NCBI GenBank assembly: GCA_016124195.1
Contig: WGOE01000003.1
Coordinates: 62,001 to 126,000, forward strand
Length of the DNA stretch: 64,000 bases
Direction: 5' to 3'
From: a bacterium
GTDB taxonomy: Bacteria > Pseudomonadota > Alphaproteobacteria > Rhodobacterales > Rhodobacteraceae
Positions 8,290-17,334 of this stretch are shown piece by piece; the first letter of the stretch is position 1, and every line of letters begins with the position of its first letter. The position numbers were made by a program, and so were the translations under genes. Under the pieces are notes generated by a model. That model saw only the letters and a list, made by a program, of their open reading frames with translations. It was not told the DNA's origin and made no database searches.

Positions 8290-8799
8290 ATGATATCCCA
8301 TCGCCCCAGTAGCGGAGACCTCGGCGTGCTGAACCGTTTGCGCCTGCTGCAGGCCGCCACCGCCCTTTTGTACTTTGGCCCCCTGCTGGCCGGTCTGGCC
8401 GGACAGAATTGGTGGATGATCCCGCTTTTCTCGCTGGCCTTCGTGCTGTGGAGCGTGATCCTGCGCCCGCACCTCTGGCCTTCGTCGCTGGGCGACCTCG
8501 CCCGGGTCGAGGCCGTGGTGGCCATCTCGGCGCTGATCGCCACGCAGGTGCTGCTGGTGACGCTCTGCTTTGCGCTGGGGCGTGGCATGGGCGGGGTCAT
8601 GGGCCTGAAACCGCCCGTGCCGGCCTATATGCCGGTGGCCCTGTCCTTCCTGTCGGTGCCGCTGTCGCGCCTCGTCTGGCGCACGACCGAGATCGAGACG
8701 GTGGCCGGACTCGATGCGCCCCCGCAAGACCCCGGCACTCAAGTTCCCAGCGCGTCCGATCCCGGCCCGCCGCAGCAAACCACGCCTCCGCCGCCCTGA
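8290..8799 (+). CDS. Membrane protein of unknown function
   Basis: The 169-residue protein has four hydrophobic segments, at about residues 20-38, 43-58, 77-100 and 117-132. The C-terminal tail is low in complexity and rich in Pro, Gln and Thr. It follows rimM by 19 bases on the same strand, so it is likely the last gene of the ffh-rimM cluster. I recognise no family motif. The start ATG was chosen because it is the first after rimM and the sequence becomes membrane-like soon after. Confidence 0.6.
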   Translation: MISHRPSSGDLGVLNRLRLLQAATALLYFGPLLAGLAGQNWWMIPLFSLAFVLWSVILRPHLWPSSLGDLARVEAVVAISALIATQVLLVTLCFALGRGMGGVMGLKPPVPAYMPVALSFLSVPLSRLVWRTTEIETVAGLDAPPQDPGTQVPSASDPGPPQQTTPPPP

Positions 8800-8901
8800 C
8801 GCACGGGGTGGGCGGGTGGGAGTGCGTCAGGGCGGCTGCGCGCCCCGAACGCTGGACAAGCCCGCGTCAATCCGGCAAGCACGCCCAAAACGGAGGTTCC
8901 C

Positions 8902-9912
8902 ATGCGCAAGGTCCTGATCACCGGCACCGCAGGCTTCATCGGCTTCCACCTCGCCCGCCTGCTTCTGGCCGAGGGTTTCCGCGTGCAGGGCTATGACGGC
9001 ATGTCCGACTATTACGACATCCGCCTCAAACAGCGCCGCCACCAGATCCTGCTGCAAAACCCCAACTTCGCCGCGACCGAGGCCCTGCTGGAGAACCGAG
9101 ACACCTTCGACGCCACGGCCGACGCCTTCGCCCCCGATGTGATCGTCCATCTCGCAGCCCAGGCCGGCGTGCGCTATTCCATCGAAAACCCGCGCGCCTA
9201 TCTCGACAGCAACGTCATCGGCACCTTCAACGTGATGGAGGCCGCGCGCAGGCTCAAGGTCCAGCACCTGCTGATGGCCTCGACCTCCTCGGTCTATGGC
9301 GCGAACGAAAAGATGCCCTTCGCCGAAACCGACAAGGCCGACACCCAGCTGACCATCTACGCCGCCACCAAGAAGGCGACGGAGTCGATGGGCCATGCCT
9401 ATGCCCACCTCTGGTCGCTGCCCACCACGATGTTCCGGTTCTTCACCGTCTATGGCCCCTGGGGCCGGCCCGACATGGCGCTGTACAAATTCGTCGAAGC
9501 GATCCTGCAGGACCGCCCGATCGACATTTACAACCACGGCGAGATGTACCGCGATTTCACCTATGTGGGCGACCTCGTCCGCGCCATCCGCCTCTTGATC
9601 GACACCCCGCCCACTCTGCCCGGCATGGCAGAGCCGATCCCGGGCGACAGCCTGTCCCCCGCCGCCCCATGGCGCGTGGTCAACATCGGCAACTCCGACA
9701 AGGTCAAACTCCTCGTTTTCGTCGACGCGATCGAACAGGCCACCGGCCGCAAGGCCAGGCGCAACTACATGGACATGCAGCCCGGCGATGTTCCCGCCAC
9801 CTGGGCCGACGCGAGCCTGCTGCGCAGTCTCACCGGCTATGCGCCGCAAACCGACGTGAAGGACGGCATCGCCGCGTTTGTGTCGTGGTATCGCGAGTAT
9901 TACGGGGTTTGA
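8902..9912 (+). CDS. NAD-dependent sugar epimerase, UDP-glucuronate 4-epimerase type
   Basis: The 336-residue extended short-chain dehydrogenase has the NAD-binding GTAGFIG near 8-14. The catalytic triad is visible as STSSVYG (near 130-136) and YAATK (near 153). The segments QAGVRYSIENPRAY and VYGPWGRPDMALYKF are characteristic of the LpsL/Cap1J-like UDP-glucuronate 4-epimerases that supply UDP-galacturonate for surface polysaccharide. GGAGG precedes the start. No polysaccharide cluster surrounds it. UDP-glucose or dTDP-glucose specificity cannot be fully excluded. Confidence 0.85.
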   Translation: MRKVLITGTAGFIGFHLARLLLAEGFRVQGYDGMSDYYDIRLKQRRHQILLQNPNFAATEALLENRDTFDATADAFAPDVIVHLAAQAGVRYSIENPRAYLDSNVIGTFNVMEAARRLKVQHLLMASTSSVYGANEKMPFAETDKADTQLTIYAATKKATESMGHAYAHLWSLPTTMFRFFTVYGPWGRPDMALYKFVEAILQDRPIDIYNHGEMYRDFTYVGDLVRAIRLLIDTPPTLPGMAEPIPGDSLSPAAPWRVVNIGNSDKVKLLVFVDAIEQATGRKARRNYMDMQPGDVPATWADASLLRSLTGYAPQTDVKDGIAAFVSWYREYYGV

Positions 9913-9930
9913 GCGCTGCCCCTCCGGCGT

Positions 9931-11100
9931 TCACAGCTTGCGAAAGCGCCCGCCATAGCCCAGGCCCGCCACGCCCGAGGGAAAGGCCCCCTCATCCAGA
10001 TAACGCTGATGGCAGCGCGCCAGCGCGGTCCGGTCCAGTGTCACGCCGAGGCCAGGCCCATCGGGCAGTTTGACAACCCCAGCCTTGGGCACCAGAGGAC
10101 CACCCTCGATCACGTCATCGCCATACCAGCGCAGCAGGGTCTGGCTGGCATCGCGCACGGCCTCGACCGCGGCCGAGACCTGAAGATAGGCCGCCGAGGC
10201 AACCCCCGTCTCGCCCGAATGAAAGCGGAAGCCCAGATTGAACCCATCGGCCGCCTTGATGAAATCGACCGTCGCGGCAATGCCGCCCAACTCGTTGAGG
10301 TTGGTGACAATCGCATCCGGCGCGCCCAGCGCCACCGCCTTGCTCAGGTCGATCCGATGGCTGGAAAAGCTGATGTCGGTGTGCCGGCGCAGGGCGGCCA
10401 TCTCTTCATAGCTTTCGCAGGGTTCTTCGAACCAACTGACATCAAAGGGAGAAAATGCCCGAAGCGCGCGCCGCGCTATGGGCAGGGTATAGCCGCCATT
10501 GGCATCGATGCGCAGGTCGCGGTGTCCGATCGCGGCGCGAATCTCGCGCAGCATGGTGACCTCTTCGCTGAGGGCAACCGTGGCGACCTTGCCCTCGAAG
10601 ATCGGCGAGCCATGCGCCTCTACCATGGCGGCGCAATAGCGGGCGATCTCGACCGGCGAGGATTCGCCCGGGTCAACCCCGGGCAAACGGTAGCTGAAAT
10701 ACTCGGTCAAGGCGATCTGGTCCCTCACGGCACCGCCCAACAGCAGCGTCAGAGGCACGCCCTCGGTCTTGCCGCGCGCATCCCACATCGCCATTTCGAT
10801 GCCGCCAAACACGCGTCGCGCCGCGGCGACATTGCCCCAGGGCGTATAGGCCATGCCCGGCACGATCAGGTTGCGCGCCGTGGTGATGGCGCGCAGATCA
10901 AGGCCGATCAGCCTTTGCCCGGCCGCCACGACCTCGGCCGCGCGGTCGCCATCGGCGCATTCGCCAAGGCCCACCACACCATCCTCGGTCAGGACCTCGA
11001 CCATCGTCTTGGTCAGCGAAGCCGTTGATCCATAAGAAAAACGATAAGGCGCCCGCAGCGGAATATTGACCGGCGTGGCGCTGATCGACCGGATTTTCAT
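9931..11100 (-). CDS. Enolase-superfamily enzyme (mandelate racemase/muconate lactonizing family)
   Basis: The 389-residue protein has the MR/MLE N-terminal capping domain (PVNIPLRAPYRFSYG) and the barrel domain. Candidate acid/base and metal residues are the Lys in FEGKVA (about 177), D and N in RIDANGGYTL (about 199), the Glu pair in SWFEEPCESY (about 224) and the His in FRFHSGETG (about 290). The FHSGETG and TNLNELGGI segments look more like glucarate dehydratase-type than dipeptide epimerase-type members. However, the usual KxK motif reads EGK here. The start overlaps the stop of the thioesterase gene (ATGA). The substrate is unknown, and a sugar acid or an aromatic-derived acid are both possible. 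Confidence 0.8.
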   Translation of the reverse strand: MKIRSISATPVNIPLRAPYRFSYGSTASLTKTMVEVLTEDGVVGLGECADGDRAAEVVAAGQRLIGLDLRAITTARNLIVPGMAYTPWGNVAAARRVFGGIEMAMWDARGKTEGVPLTLLLGGAVRDQIALTEYFSYRLPGVDPGESSPVEIARYCAAMVEAHGSPIFEGKVATVALSEEVTMLREIRAAIGHRDLRIDANGGYTLPIARRALRAFSPFDVSWFEEPCESYEEMAALRRHTDISFSSHRIDLSKAVALGAPDAIVTNLNELGGIAATVDFIKAADGFNLGFRFHSGETGVASAAYLQVSAAVEAVRDASQTLLRWYGDDVIEGGPLVPKAGVVKLPDGPGLGVTLDRTALARCHQRYLDEGAFPSGVAGLGYGGRFRKL

Positions 11101-11513
11101 GCAGCCTCCTTGAAGGATGTCAGACGGGCGCGCACCGGTTCGGGCCAGGGCTTGGCGGCAATCGCCCCGCCCGTTCCGGCCACGTGCACCAGCGTCAGAC
11201 GCACCCGCAGCCGCAGCTGCCCCGCCCCCCGCCCGATGATTTCGAAGGTGATCGAGCTTTCGCCCAGCCGCAGGATTTCCAATGAAACATCCAGCACGTC
11301 ACCCAGCCGGGAGGGCGCACTGAAATCGGTCTCGATCCGCACCGTCGGCACGCCGGAGCCCGCAGCGATCATCGCGGCAAAGGGCCAGTCGGCCACCTCG
11401 CGGAAGAAGTTCTCGCAGACATGGTTGGTCATCTCGAAATAGCGCGGGTAAAAGACGATGCCCGCCGGGTCGCAGTGGTTGAACTCGATCGGATAGCGGC
11501 GATGGTAGAGCAT
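11097..11513 (-). CDS. Hotdog-fold acyl-CoA thioesterase (4-hydroxybenzoyl-CoA thioesterase-like)
   Basis: The 138-residue protein starts with YPIEFNHCDPAGIVFYPRYFEM. This is the signature of the 4HBT/YbgC group, with the catalytic Asp in CDPAG. The hot-dog helix follows (FFREVADWPFAAM). The ATG at 11513 was preferred to an upstream frame extension to 11567, which lacks conserved sequence. It is translationally coupled to the enolase-superfamily gene, which implies a shared pathway with a CoA thioester intermediate. The substrate is not known. Confidence 0.85.
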   Translation of the reverse strand: MLYHRRYPIEFNHCDPAGIVFYPRYFEMTNHVCENFFREVADWPFAAMIAAGSGVPTVRIETDFSAPSRLGDVLDVSLEILRLGESSITFEIIGRGAGQLRLRVRLTLVHVAGTGGAIAAKPWPEPVRARLTSFKEAA

Positions 11514-11632
11514 GTCTGGTCCCCGGCTGGTTGGCAGCAAGAGAACGCCGCCGGGCGGCCGACGCAAGGGATTTCCCCACTTGAGCCGCGCGCTCGGCGG
11601 CGTTACCGATCAGCAAAGCATCGGGGGCAGAC

Positions 11633-12757
11633 ATGTCGGGCGAAAGCTATTTCCTCTATCACTCCATCGGCCAGTATCCCGGCAAGGCGCGCGATCTGGC
11701 CGGGGCCATGGCCGAATTTGCCGTGTCCTGGGGCACGCCGGATGACGGCCAATGGGCCTATGCCCTTGGCAAACGGCAGAATTTCATCGACCGCTGGCGC
11801 GCCATCCTGCATGCGCCGCAAAACAGCATGACCACGTTCGAGAATGTGACGCAGGCCTTTCACGCCGCTCTGACCGCCTTGCCGCCCGGCCATCTGCGGG
11901 GGCGCAAGGTGCTGGTCGGGGCCGATTGCTTTCCCTCCAACCACTTTCTGCTGACCGGCATGGCCGAGCGGCTTGGCTTCACCCTGAAAACCGTGGCTTT
12001 GCGCCAGGGCGCCGCCCATGTCGAGGACGAGGATTTCCTGGCCGACTGGACACCGGATGTCGGGCTGGCGCTGCTGACGTGGGTATCCTCCACGACCTCG
12101 CACCGCATCGATTTGCGCGCCATGGTGGCGCATGGCCGGCGGATGGGCAGCCTGATCGGCGTCGATATCACTCAGGCGGCCGGGCTGTTGCCCTTCGACG
12201 TGATGTCGCCCGAGGTGGATTTGGCCGTCTCGACCTCGCTCAAATGGATGTGCGGCACGCCGGGGGCGGGGATCCTGTACCTGTCGCCACGGCTGATCGG
12301 GCATTGCGAGCCGGAGCTGCGCGGCTGGTTCAGCCAGTCCAACCCGTTCAACTGGGATATCGACCGCTTTGCCTATGCGCCCGACATCCGCCGGTTCGAC
12401 AATGGCACGCCGGGGACGATGGCCGCGCTGGCCTCGCTGCCGGCGCTGGACTGGCATGCCGCGCAGGACCAGGCGGCGATCCTCGCGCACAACCGCGCCC
12501 TGACAGCGCGGCTGATCGAGGCGGCGGACGACATGGGCCTTGCCCTGCTGACGCCGCGGGCGGAGGAAAAGCGGGGCGGGTCCGTCATGCTGCGCCTGCC
12601 CGATCATCTGACGGCGCCAGAAGTCGTCTCCGCTCTGCGCGCGCAGGGCATCACGACCGACGCGCGCGGCCAGACGCTGCGCCTGTCGCCCGGCATCATG
12701 ACGACCGGGGCCGGTACCGACCGCCTGCTGGCCGCGCTGCGCGCCCTGCTGCGCTGA
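11633..12757 (+). CDS. Kynureninase-like PLP enzyme (aminotransferase class V fold)
   Basis: The 374-residue protein has the class V PLP fold. The cofactor Asp/Gln segment is GVDITQAAGLLPFDV (about 176-190) and the Schiff-base Lys is in STSLKWMCGTPGAG (about 205). NPFNWDID and RRFDNGTPG follow. The overall order resembles kynureninase, which cleaves kynurenine to anthranilate and alanine, but the protein is shorter (about 410 residues is usual) and the substrate loops differ. It is divergent from the thioesterase and enolase-family pair across 119 bases. The activity is unproven, and cysteine desulfurase or an aminotransferase are alternatives. Confidence 0.7.
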   Translation: MSGESYFLYHSIGQYPGKARDLAGAMAEFAVSWGTPDDGQWAYALGKRQNFIDRWRAILHAPQNSMTTFENVTQAFHAALTALPPGHLRGRKVLVGADCFPSNHFLLTGMAERLGFTLKTVALRQGAAHVEDEDFLADWTPDVGLALLTWVSSTTSHRIDLRAMVAHGRRMGSLIGVDITQAAGLLPFDVMSPEVDLAVSTSLKWMCGTPGAGILYLSPRLIGHCEPELRGWFSQSNPFNWDIDRFAYAPDIRRFDNGTPGTMAALASLPALDWHAAQDQAAILAHNRALTARLIEAADDMGLALLTPRAEEKRGGSVMLRLPDHLTAPEVVSALRAQGITTDARGQTLRLSPGIMTTGAGTDRLLAALRALLR

Positions 12758-12760
12758 ACC

Positions 12761-13780
12761 TCAGCGCCCCGGCTTGCGCTTGCCCGGCCCCCGGCGCCCC
12801 GAGGCGGCACGGGTCAAAGCGGTCTGCAGCGTGTCGCTGTTGGTCTGATCCTCGCTGAGCAGCTTCTGCCAGCGGTCGAGGCGGACGGCGTCGATCTCGC
12901 CCGCCGCGATGGCCGCACGCAGGGCGCAGCCCGGCTCGGCCTGGTGCGTGCAGTTGCGGAACTTGCACTGCAGCGCCAATTCGGTGAGGTCATCGAAAAA
13001 AAGACCAATGCCGTCAAAGGCATCGCTCAGCTGCACCTCGCGCATGCCGGGCGTGTCGATCAGCCAGCCACCCTGCGCCATGGCGACCAGACAGCGCCCC
13101 GTGGTGGTATGGCGGCCCTTGGCGTCATCGTCGCGGATGTCTTGCACCGGTGCCTGCCCGCCGGTCAGCGCGTTGGCGATCGTGGTCTTGCCCACACCCG
13201 AGGAGCCGAGCAGCGCCACCGTCCGCCCCGGCTTGCACCAGGGCGCCAGCGCGGCACGCACATCGCCCCGCTTGGCATCCAGCAGAACCACGGCAAGCCC
13301 GCGCTTCAGCGCTGCGGCCTCGGCGCGGAACGATTCGGGATCGGGGCAGGTGTCAACCTTGGTCAGCACGACCACCGGCTCGACCCCGGCACTGGCGGCG
13401 AGCACCAGAAAGCGCTCCATCCGGGCCGCGTTGAAATCGGCGTTGCAGGACGAGACGATCAGCAGCGTGTCAAGATTGGCCGCGATGACCTGGCGCGCAA
13501 CACCCGTGCCAGCGGCCTTGCGCGCCACGAGGCTGCGGCGATCCAGCACGCGCAGCGCCACACCGTCGCGCGCCAGAAGCCAGTCGCCGACCGCCACCTG
13601 TGAGGTCGAGAGGGTCGAGGCTGGGATCAGATCGACGGCGCCTTCCGGTCCCAAAGCCTCGATCCGGGCGCGGTGTACGGCAGTGACGCGCAGGGCGGAT
13701 GCCGTTGCGACCTCTTCCGCGCTCAGTTGTGCGGCAAGGTCCTCCGCCCAGCCCAAAGACGCCAGCAGACCCGCCGTCAT
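12761..13780 (-). CDS. rsgA: Ribosome small subunit-dependent GTPase RsgA
   Basis: RsgA checks the decoding centre of maturing 30S subunits and releases RbfA. The 339 residues show the circularly permuted G motifs in order: G4 (LTKVDTC), G1 (LLGSSGVGKTT) and G3 (DTPGMRE). An N-terminal OB-like domain and a C-terminal zinc-binding segment with CKFRNCTHQAEPGC are present. ATG 13780 was chosen because the frame upstream is not conserved-looking and overlaps the flank of the SRP RNA. It ends 3 bases from the kynureninase-like gene, tail to tail. Confidence 0.95.
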   Translation of the reverse strand: MTAGLLASLGWAEDLAAQLSAEEVATASALRVTAVHRARIEALGPEGAVDLIPASTLSTSQVAVGDWLLARDGVALRVLDRRSLVARKAAGTGVARQVIAANLDTLLIVSSCNADFNAARMERFLVLAASAGVEPVVVLTKVDTCPDPESFRAEAAALKRGLAVVLLDAKRGDVRAALAPWCKPGRTVALLGSSGVGKTTIANALTGGQAPVQDIRDDDAKGRHTTTGRCLVAMAQGGWLIDTPGMREVQLSDAFDGIGLFFDDLTELALQCKFRNCTHQAEPGCALRAAIAAGEIDAVRLDRWQKLLSEDQTNSDTLQTALTRAASGRRGPGKRKPGR

Positions 13781-13894
13781 GCCCAAAGCCCCCGAGAGGG
13801 CAGGGCAAGGTCTGCGGGGATCAAACGGATCAGATTGCCCAAGCCCGGAGGATCGCAACATCTGGCATCAGACATCCTCCTTGGCGGGGAATTC

Positions 13895-13993
13895 AGGGTG
13901 AGAGGCTGACAACGACCCAAGTGGGGCTCGTTACGGCTGCTTCCTTCCGGACCTGACCGGGTTGGCGAGGCACCTGCCCGCGCCAACCTCTCG
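13895..13993 (-). ncRNA. ffs: Signal recognition particle RNA (small bacterial type)
   Basis: Read on the minus strand, the region contains GGTCAGGTCCGGAAGGAAGC, the universal domain IV sequence that binds Ffh, with its GGAA tetraloop (complement at about 13933-13952). The ends pair as GAGAGG...CCTCTC. The length, about 100 nt, fits alphaproteobacterial SRP RNA. Ends are estimated from the promoter and the closing stem. Confidence 0.95.
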
Positions 13994-13999
13994 ACCCCT

Positions 14000-14028
14000 G
14001 ATATAGGGCAGAATCCCCCGGGGTGCAA
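14000..14028 (-). promoter_or_regulatory. Promoter of the SRP RNA gene
   Basis: On the minus strand TTGCAC (complement 14023-14028), a 17-bp spacer and TATATC (complement 14000-14005) place the start near 13993, right at the closing stem of the RNA. Confidence 0.7.
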
Positions 14029-14102
14029 GAACGGCAAAGGGAGGATTTGCGGCGGGCCAAGCGCCTGTGGCGGGCGCAGTTCCGCCCGGATGGAGGGGCG
14101 GG

Positions 14103-14735
14103 TCAGAACAGGCCGGCCAGGCGGGCGCCCGCCATCAGGTCGGCTGCGACGTGATGCGCCCACCGGCCCGAGGCGGGCAGAATGTCGGGCACCTGCACGA
14201 CGATGCAGCCGGCGCGATGGGCGGCCTCGGCCCCGGTCTCGCTGTCTTCGAAGACGAGGCAGCGCGACGGCGCCACGCCCAGAAGGCGGGCGGCCAGCAG
14301 ATAGGGTTCCGGGTCCGGTTTGGCGCGGGTCACGTCATCGACGGTGACCACGGTCTGAAACGCGGGCGCGAGGCCGGCGAGGCCGATCTTGCGATGCGCC
14401 TCGGTCCGGCCCGACGAGGTGACGACGGCGCGGTGCAGATGGCCCGGCGCCGTGGCCAGAAGCTCGCTGGTGCCGGGTTTGAGGTCCAGCCCCGCATCAA
14501 GCCGGGCGCGAAAGCCGGTGCGCCAGGCGGCATCAAGCGCTGCGAGGTCGATGGCCGGGCGATGGCTGCGGATCAACTGCGCCGAGGTCGGCTGATCGAC
14601 CCCGATCAACCGATGCAGAAAGTCAACGTCCACCGGATGCCCCACCGCGGCAAAGGCCTGCAGGCCCGAGGCCATGGCCACGGTTTCGGTGTCGATCAGC
14701 GTGCCATCCAGATCGAAAAGCAGGGCGTCATACAT
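14103..14735 (-). CDS. HAD-superfamily phosphatase (phosphoglycolate phosphatase-like)
   Basis: The 210-residue protein has all four HAD motifs: LLFDLDGTLID (nucleophile Asp near 8), VVTSSGR (motif II, about 103), the Lys in TRAKPDPEPYL (about 135-145) and VFEDSETGAEAA (about 160). A helical cap inserted after motif I places it with beta-phosphoglucomutase and phosphoglycolate phosphatase-like enzymes. The substrate is unknown. It is divergent from nudC. Confidence 0.88.
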   Translation of the reverse strand: MYDALLFDLDGTLIDTETVAMASGLQAFAAVGHPVDVDFLHRLIGVDQPTSAQLIRSHRPAIDLAALDAAWRTGFRARLDAGLDLKPGTSELLATAPGHLHRAVVTSSGRTEAHRKIGLAGLAPAFQTVVTVDDVTRAKPDPEPYLLAARLLGVAPSRCLVFEDSETGAEAAHRAGCIVVQVPDILPASGRWAHHVAADLMAGARLAGLF

Positions 14736-14871
14736 GGCGGGCTCCGGTTGTGCGGGGCAGCCTTATCCCATTGCGGGGGCGGGCGAAAGCATGGGTCGCG
14801 GCAAGCGTTTCAGGACCTGTTTGCCTAATGCCCTGCGGCATGCCATCAAACGCCAAACGGATGAGGGCAAG

Positions 14872-15822
14872 ATGCGGCACGCGGAAACGGTGACCTTCGG
14901 CGGCTCGGGGATGGACCGGGCGGCAAACCTGCGCGGCGATGCCGGGCAGCAAGCGGCCCTTTGGGCGCGGGGCAAGGTTCTGGCCGTCTGGAAGGGGCGG
15001 CCGCTGATCGCCGGGGGGCAGGCGATCGCCTGGTTGCCGACCGATGCGGCGCTTGCCGGGTCGCAGGACAGCGCCATCTTTCTGGGCCTGTCCGAGGGCA
15101 CGCCGGTCTTTGCGCAAGACGTCTCTGCCTGGGTTCCCGAAGCGCCGATTGCCGCCAGCTCCGGCTTTTTCGACACGCAGGTGCAGCGCCATCCCGACCT
15201 GCCCGAGGATCAGGGCTTTCACGAATTGCGCGCCGTCATGGCGCAGCTGTCGGCGCGCGATGCCGAACTTTGCGCCACGGCGCGCGGTCTGATGGAATGG
15301 CATCGCAGCCACGGGTTCTGTGCGACCTGTGGCGAGAAGTCCGAGATGACGCAGGCCGGATGGCAGCGCCAGTGCCCGGCCTGCAAGACCTCGCACTTTC
15401 CCCGCACCGATCCGGTGGTCATCATGCTGATCACGCGCGGCAACCGGCTGCTCTTGGGCCGGGGGCCGACCTGGCCCGAGGGCATGTATTCGCTGCTGGC
15501 CGGCTTTGTCGAACCCGGCGAGACCATCGAAGCCGCCGTCCGCCGCGAGGTCTTCGAGGAATCCGGCATCCGGGTCGGTCAGGTGGACTATCTGGCCAGC
15601 CAGCCCTGGCCCTTCCCCGCCTCATTGATGCTGGGCTGCCGGGGCGAGGCGCTGAACGACGAGATCATCCTTGATCCCAACGAATTGCAGGATGCACGCT
15701 GGGTCACGCGCGAAGAGCTTCTGTCGGCCTTTGCCGGCACCCATCCCGAAATCAAGCCCTCGCGCCGGGGGGCGATTGCGCAGTTCATCATGTCGCACTG
15801 GCTGGCCGACACGCTGGATTGA
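14872..15822 (+). CDS. nudC: NADH pyrophosphatase NudC
   Basis: NudC hydrolyses NAD(H), and NAD caps on RNA 5' ends, to NMN and AMP. The 316 residues carry a four-Cys zinc site (CATCGEK...CPACK, about 154-178) and the Nudix box GFVEPGETIEAAVRREVFEE (about 212-231). The NudC-specific SQPWPFPASLMLGC follows near 242. GAGGG precedes the chosen ATG. The open frame extends further upstream, but without family similarity and over the HAD gene. Confidence 0.95.
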   Translation: MRHAETVTFGGSGMDRAANLRGDAGQQAALWARGKVLAVWKGRPLIAGGQAIAWLPTDAALAGSQDSAIFLGLSEGTPVFAQDVSAWVPEAPIAASSGFFDTQVQRHPDLPEDQGFHELRAVMAQLSARDAELCATARGLMEWHRSHGFCATCGEKSEMTQAGWQRQCPACKTSHFPRTDPVVIMLITRGNRLLLGRGPTWPEGMYSLLAGFVEPGETIEAAVRREVFEESGIRVGQVDYLASQPWPFPASLMLGCRGEALNDEIILDPNELQDARWVTREELLSAFAGTHPEIKPSRRGAIAQFIMSHWLADTLD

Positions 15823-15977
15823 GGGCGTGCCGCGCAGTTCGGCATCATCCGTCAAATCTTTCCGGTTCCGGTCCGGCCTCGGGCCGGGCGCGCCTTGCGG
15901 CGGTTGGGATTTCAGGCAAGACTCCGGCGTCGGGCCTTTTCTGGGCCGAACCGCGCAAGACAGGGCAGGACACCGGG

Positions 15978-16460
15978 ATGAAACTGGCGGCGAAATACGA
16001 TATCGAGGCCCCGGCCGATTTCGTTTATCGCGAATTGTCGGATTTTGACGCCTGGGAACGCATGGCCCTGCGCCGCGGCGCCGAGGTGACCCGGGTCGAT
16101 ACCCTGGCCAAGCCCGGCCCGGGGCTGGAATGGCTGGTCAGCTTCAAGTTCCGCGCCAAGTACCGCAGCCTCCGCATCAGGCTGACCGAGGCGCGTGCCG
16201 CCAGCCACATGACCGTCACCCTGCAGGCCGGGCTCGCGGATGGGGTGATCACCATCGACCTGATGGACCTGGCCACTACCCGCACAAGGGTGGACGTGCG
16301 GCTGGAGGTGAAGCCCAAGACCTTCGCCGCCCGGCTTTACATGCAGACCCTGCGCCTTTCGCGCAAGAAGGTGGAGGCAACCTATTCCCAGCGCGTGGCG
16401 CAGCTTGCGGTCGAGATGGAAGACCGCTACCGCCGCCCCGCCGCCCGCGCTCCGCGATAG
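15978..16460 (+). CDS. SRPBCC-family (START-like) small protein
   Basis: The 160-residue protein begins KYDIEAPADFVYRELSDFDAWERMALRRG, the usual opening of SRPBCC/polyketide cyclase-like lipid-binding folds. It ends in a long basic helix (RLSRKKVEATYSQRVAQLAVEMEDRYRR). AGGA lies 7 bases before the ATG. I cannot assign a ligand. It is convergent with pheA, 9 bases between them. Confidence 0.75.
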   Translation: MKLAAKYDIEAPADFVYRELSDFDAWERMALRRGAEVTRVDTLAKPGPGLEWLVSFKFRAKYRSLRIRLTEARAASHMTVTLQAGLADGVITIDLMDLATTRTRVDVRLEVKPKTFAARLYMQTLRLSRKKVEATYSQRVAQLAVEMEDRYRRPAARAPR

Positions 16461-16469
16461 ACCTTTGCG

Positions 16470-17318
16470 CTAACCTCTGCGGCGGTCGGCCGGATAGACG
16501 CCCAGGATCTGCAAGTGGCTGGTAAAATAGGCCAATTCCTCCAGCGCGCGCTTGACATGGGCGTCGTCGGGGTGGCCCTCGATGTCGGCATAGAACTCGG
16601 TCGCGGTGAAGCTGCCGCCGACCATGTAGCTTTCCAGCTTGGTCATGTTCACGCCATTGGTGGCAAAGCCGCCCAGCGCCTTATATAGCGCGGCCGGAAT
16701 GTTCCTGACGCGGAAGATGAAGGTGGTGATCATGTGCTCGGCGCGGCGGGTCATGTCGGGTTCGCGGGCCATGACCAGAAAGCGCGTGGTGTTGTCGGCC
16801 TGATCCTCGATATGGCGGGCCAGAACGTCCAGCCCGTAGATCTCGGCGGCCAGTTCCGAGGCGAGCGCGCCTTCGGCCTTGTCGCCCAGCGCCGCAACCT
16901 CGCGCGCGGCCGCGGCATTGTCGTGCCAGTTCATTGTGGCAAGGTTATGCGCCTTGATGAAGCTGCGCGCCTGGCCATGCAGGATCGACATGGCGCGGAC
17001 CCGCTTCACGTCCTCGATCCTTGCGCCCTTGACGGCCAGAAGATTGACGTGAACCCGCACGAAGCTTTCGTCCACGATGAACAGACCGCTGCGCGGCAAC
17101 AGCGTGTGCACATCGGCAATCCGGCCATAGGTCGAGTTTTCGATGGCCAGCATGCCCAGTTCGGAATCACCGCGCCGCACCGTGTCGATCACCTCTTCGA
17201 AGGTGGCGCAGGGCAGCGCCTCCATCTGCGGGCGGGCCTGAACGCAGGCCTGATGCATGTAAGCGCCGGGTTCGCCCTGAAACGCGATCCGGCCCAAGCT
17301 GGGGTCATTCCTGGGCAT
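16470..17318 (-). CDS. pheA: Prephenate dehydratase
   Basis: This stand-alone enzyme converts prephenate to phenylpyruvate for Phe synthesis. The 282 residues show the catalytic domain (RIAFQGEPGAYMHQA, then ELGMLAIENSTYGRI, and TTRFLVM near 190, where the TTR catalytic motif is). A C-terminal ACT domain follows with KLESYMVGGSFTATEFYADI, which carries the ESRP-like allosteric site. GGAGG is 8 bases before the ATG. A terminator-like hairpin lies directly upstream of the ribosome site (17335-17358), so the gene may be attenuated. The open frame extends far upstream but is antisense to cycM there. Confidence 0.95.
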   Translation of the reverse strand: MPRNDPSLGRIAFQGEPGAYMHQACVQARPQMEALPCATFEEVIDTVRRGDSELGMLAIENSTYGRIADVHTLLPRSGLFIVDESFVRVHVNLLAVKGARIEDVKRVRAMSILHGQARSFIKAHNLATMNWHDNAAAAREVAALGDKAEGALASELAAEIYGLDVLARHIEDQADNTTRFLVMAREPDMTRRAEHMITTFIFRVRNIPAALYKALGGFATNGVNMTKLESYMVGGSFTATEFYADIEGHPDDAHVKRALEELAYFTSHLQILGVYPADRRRG

Positions 17319-17334
17319 ATTCGGCGCCTCCGAC

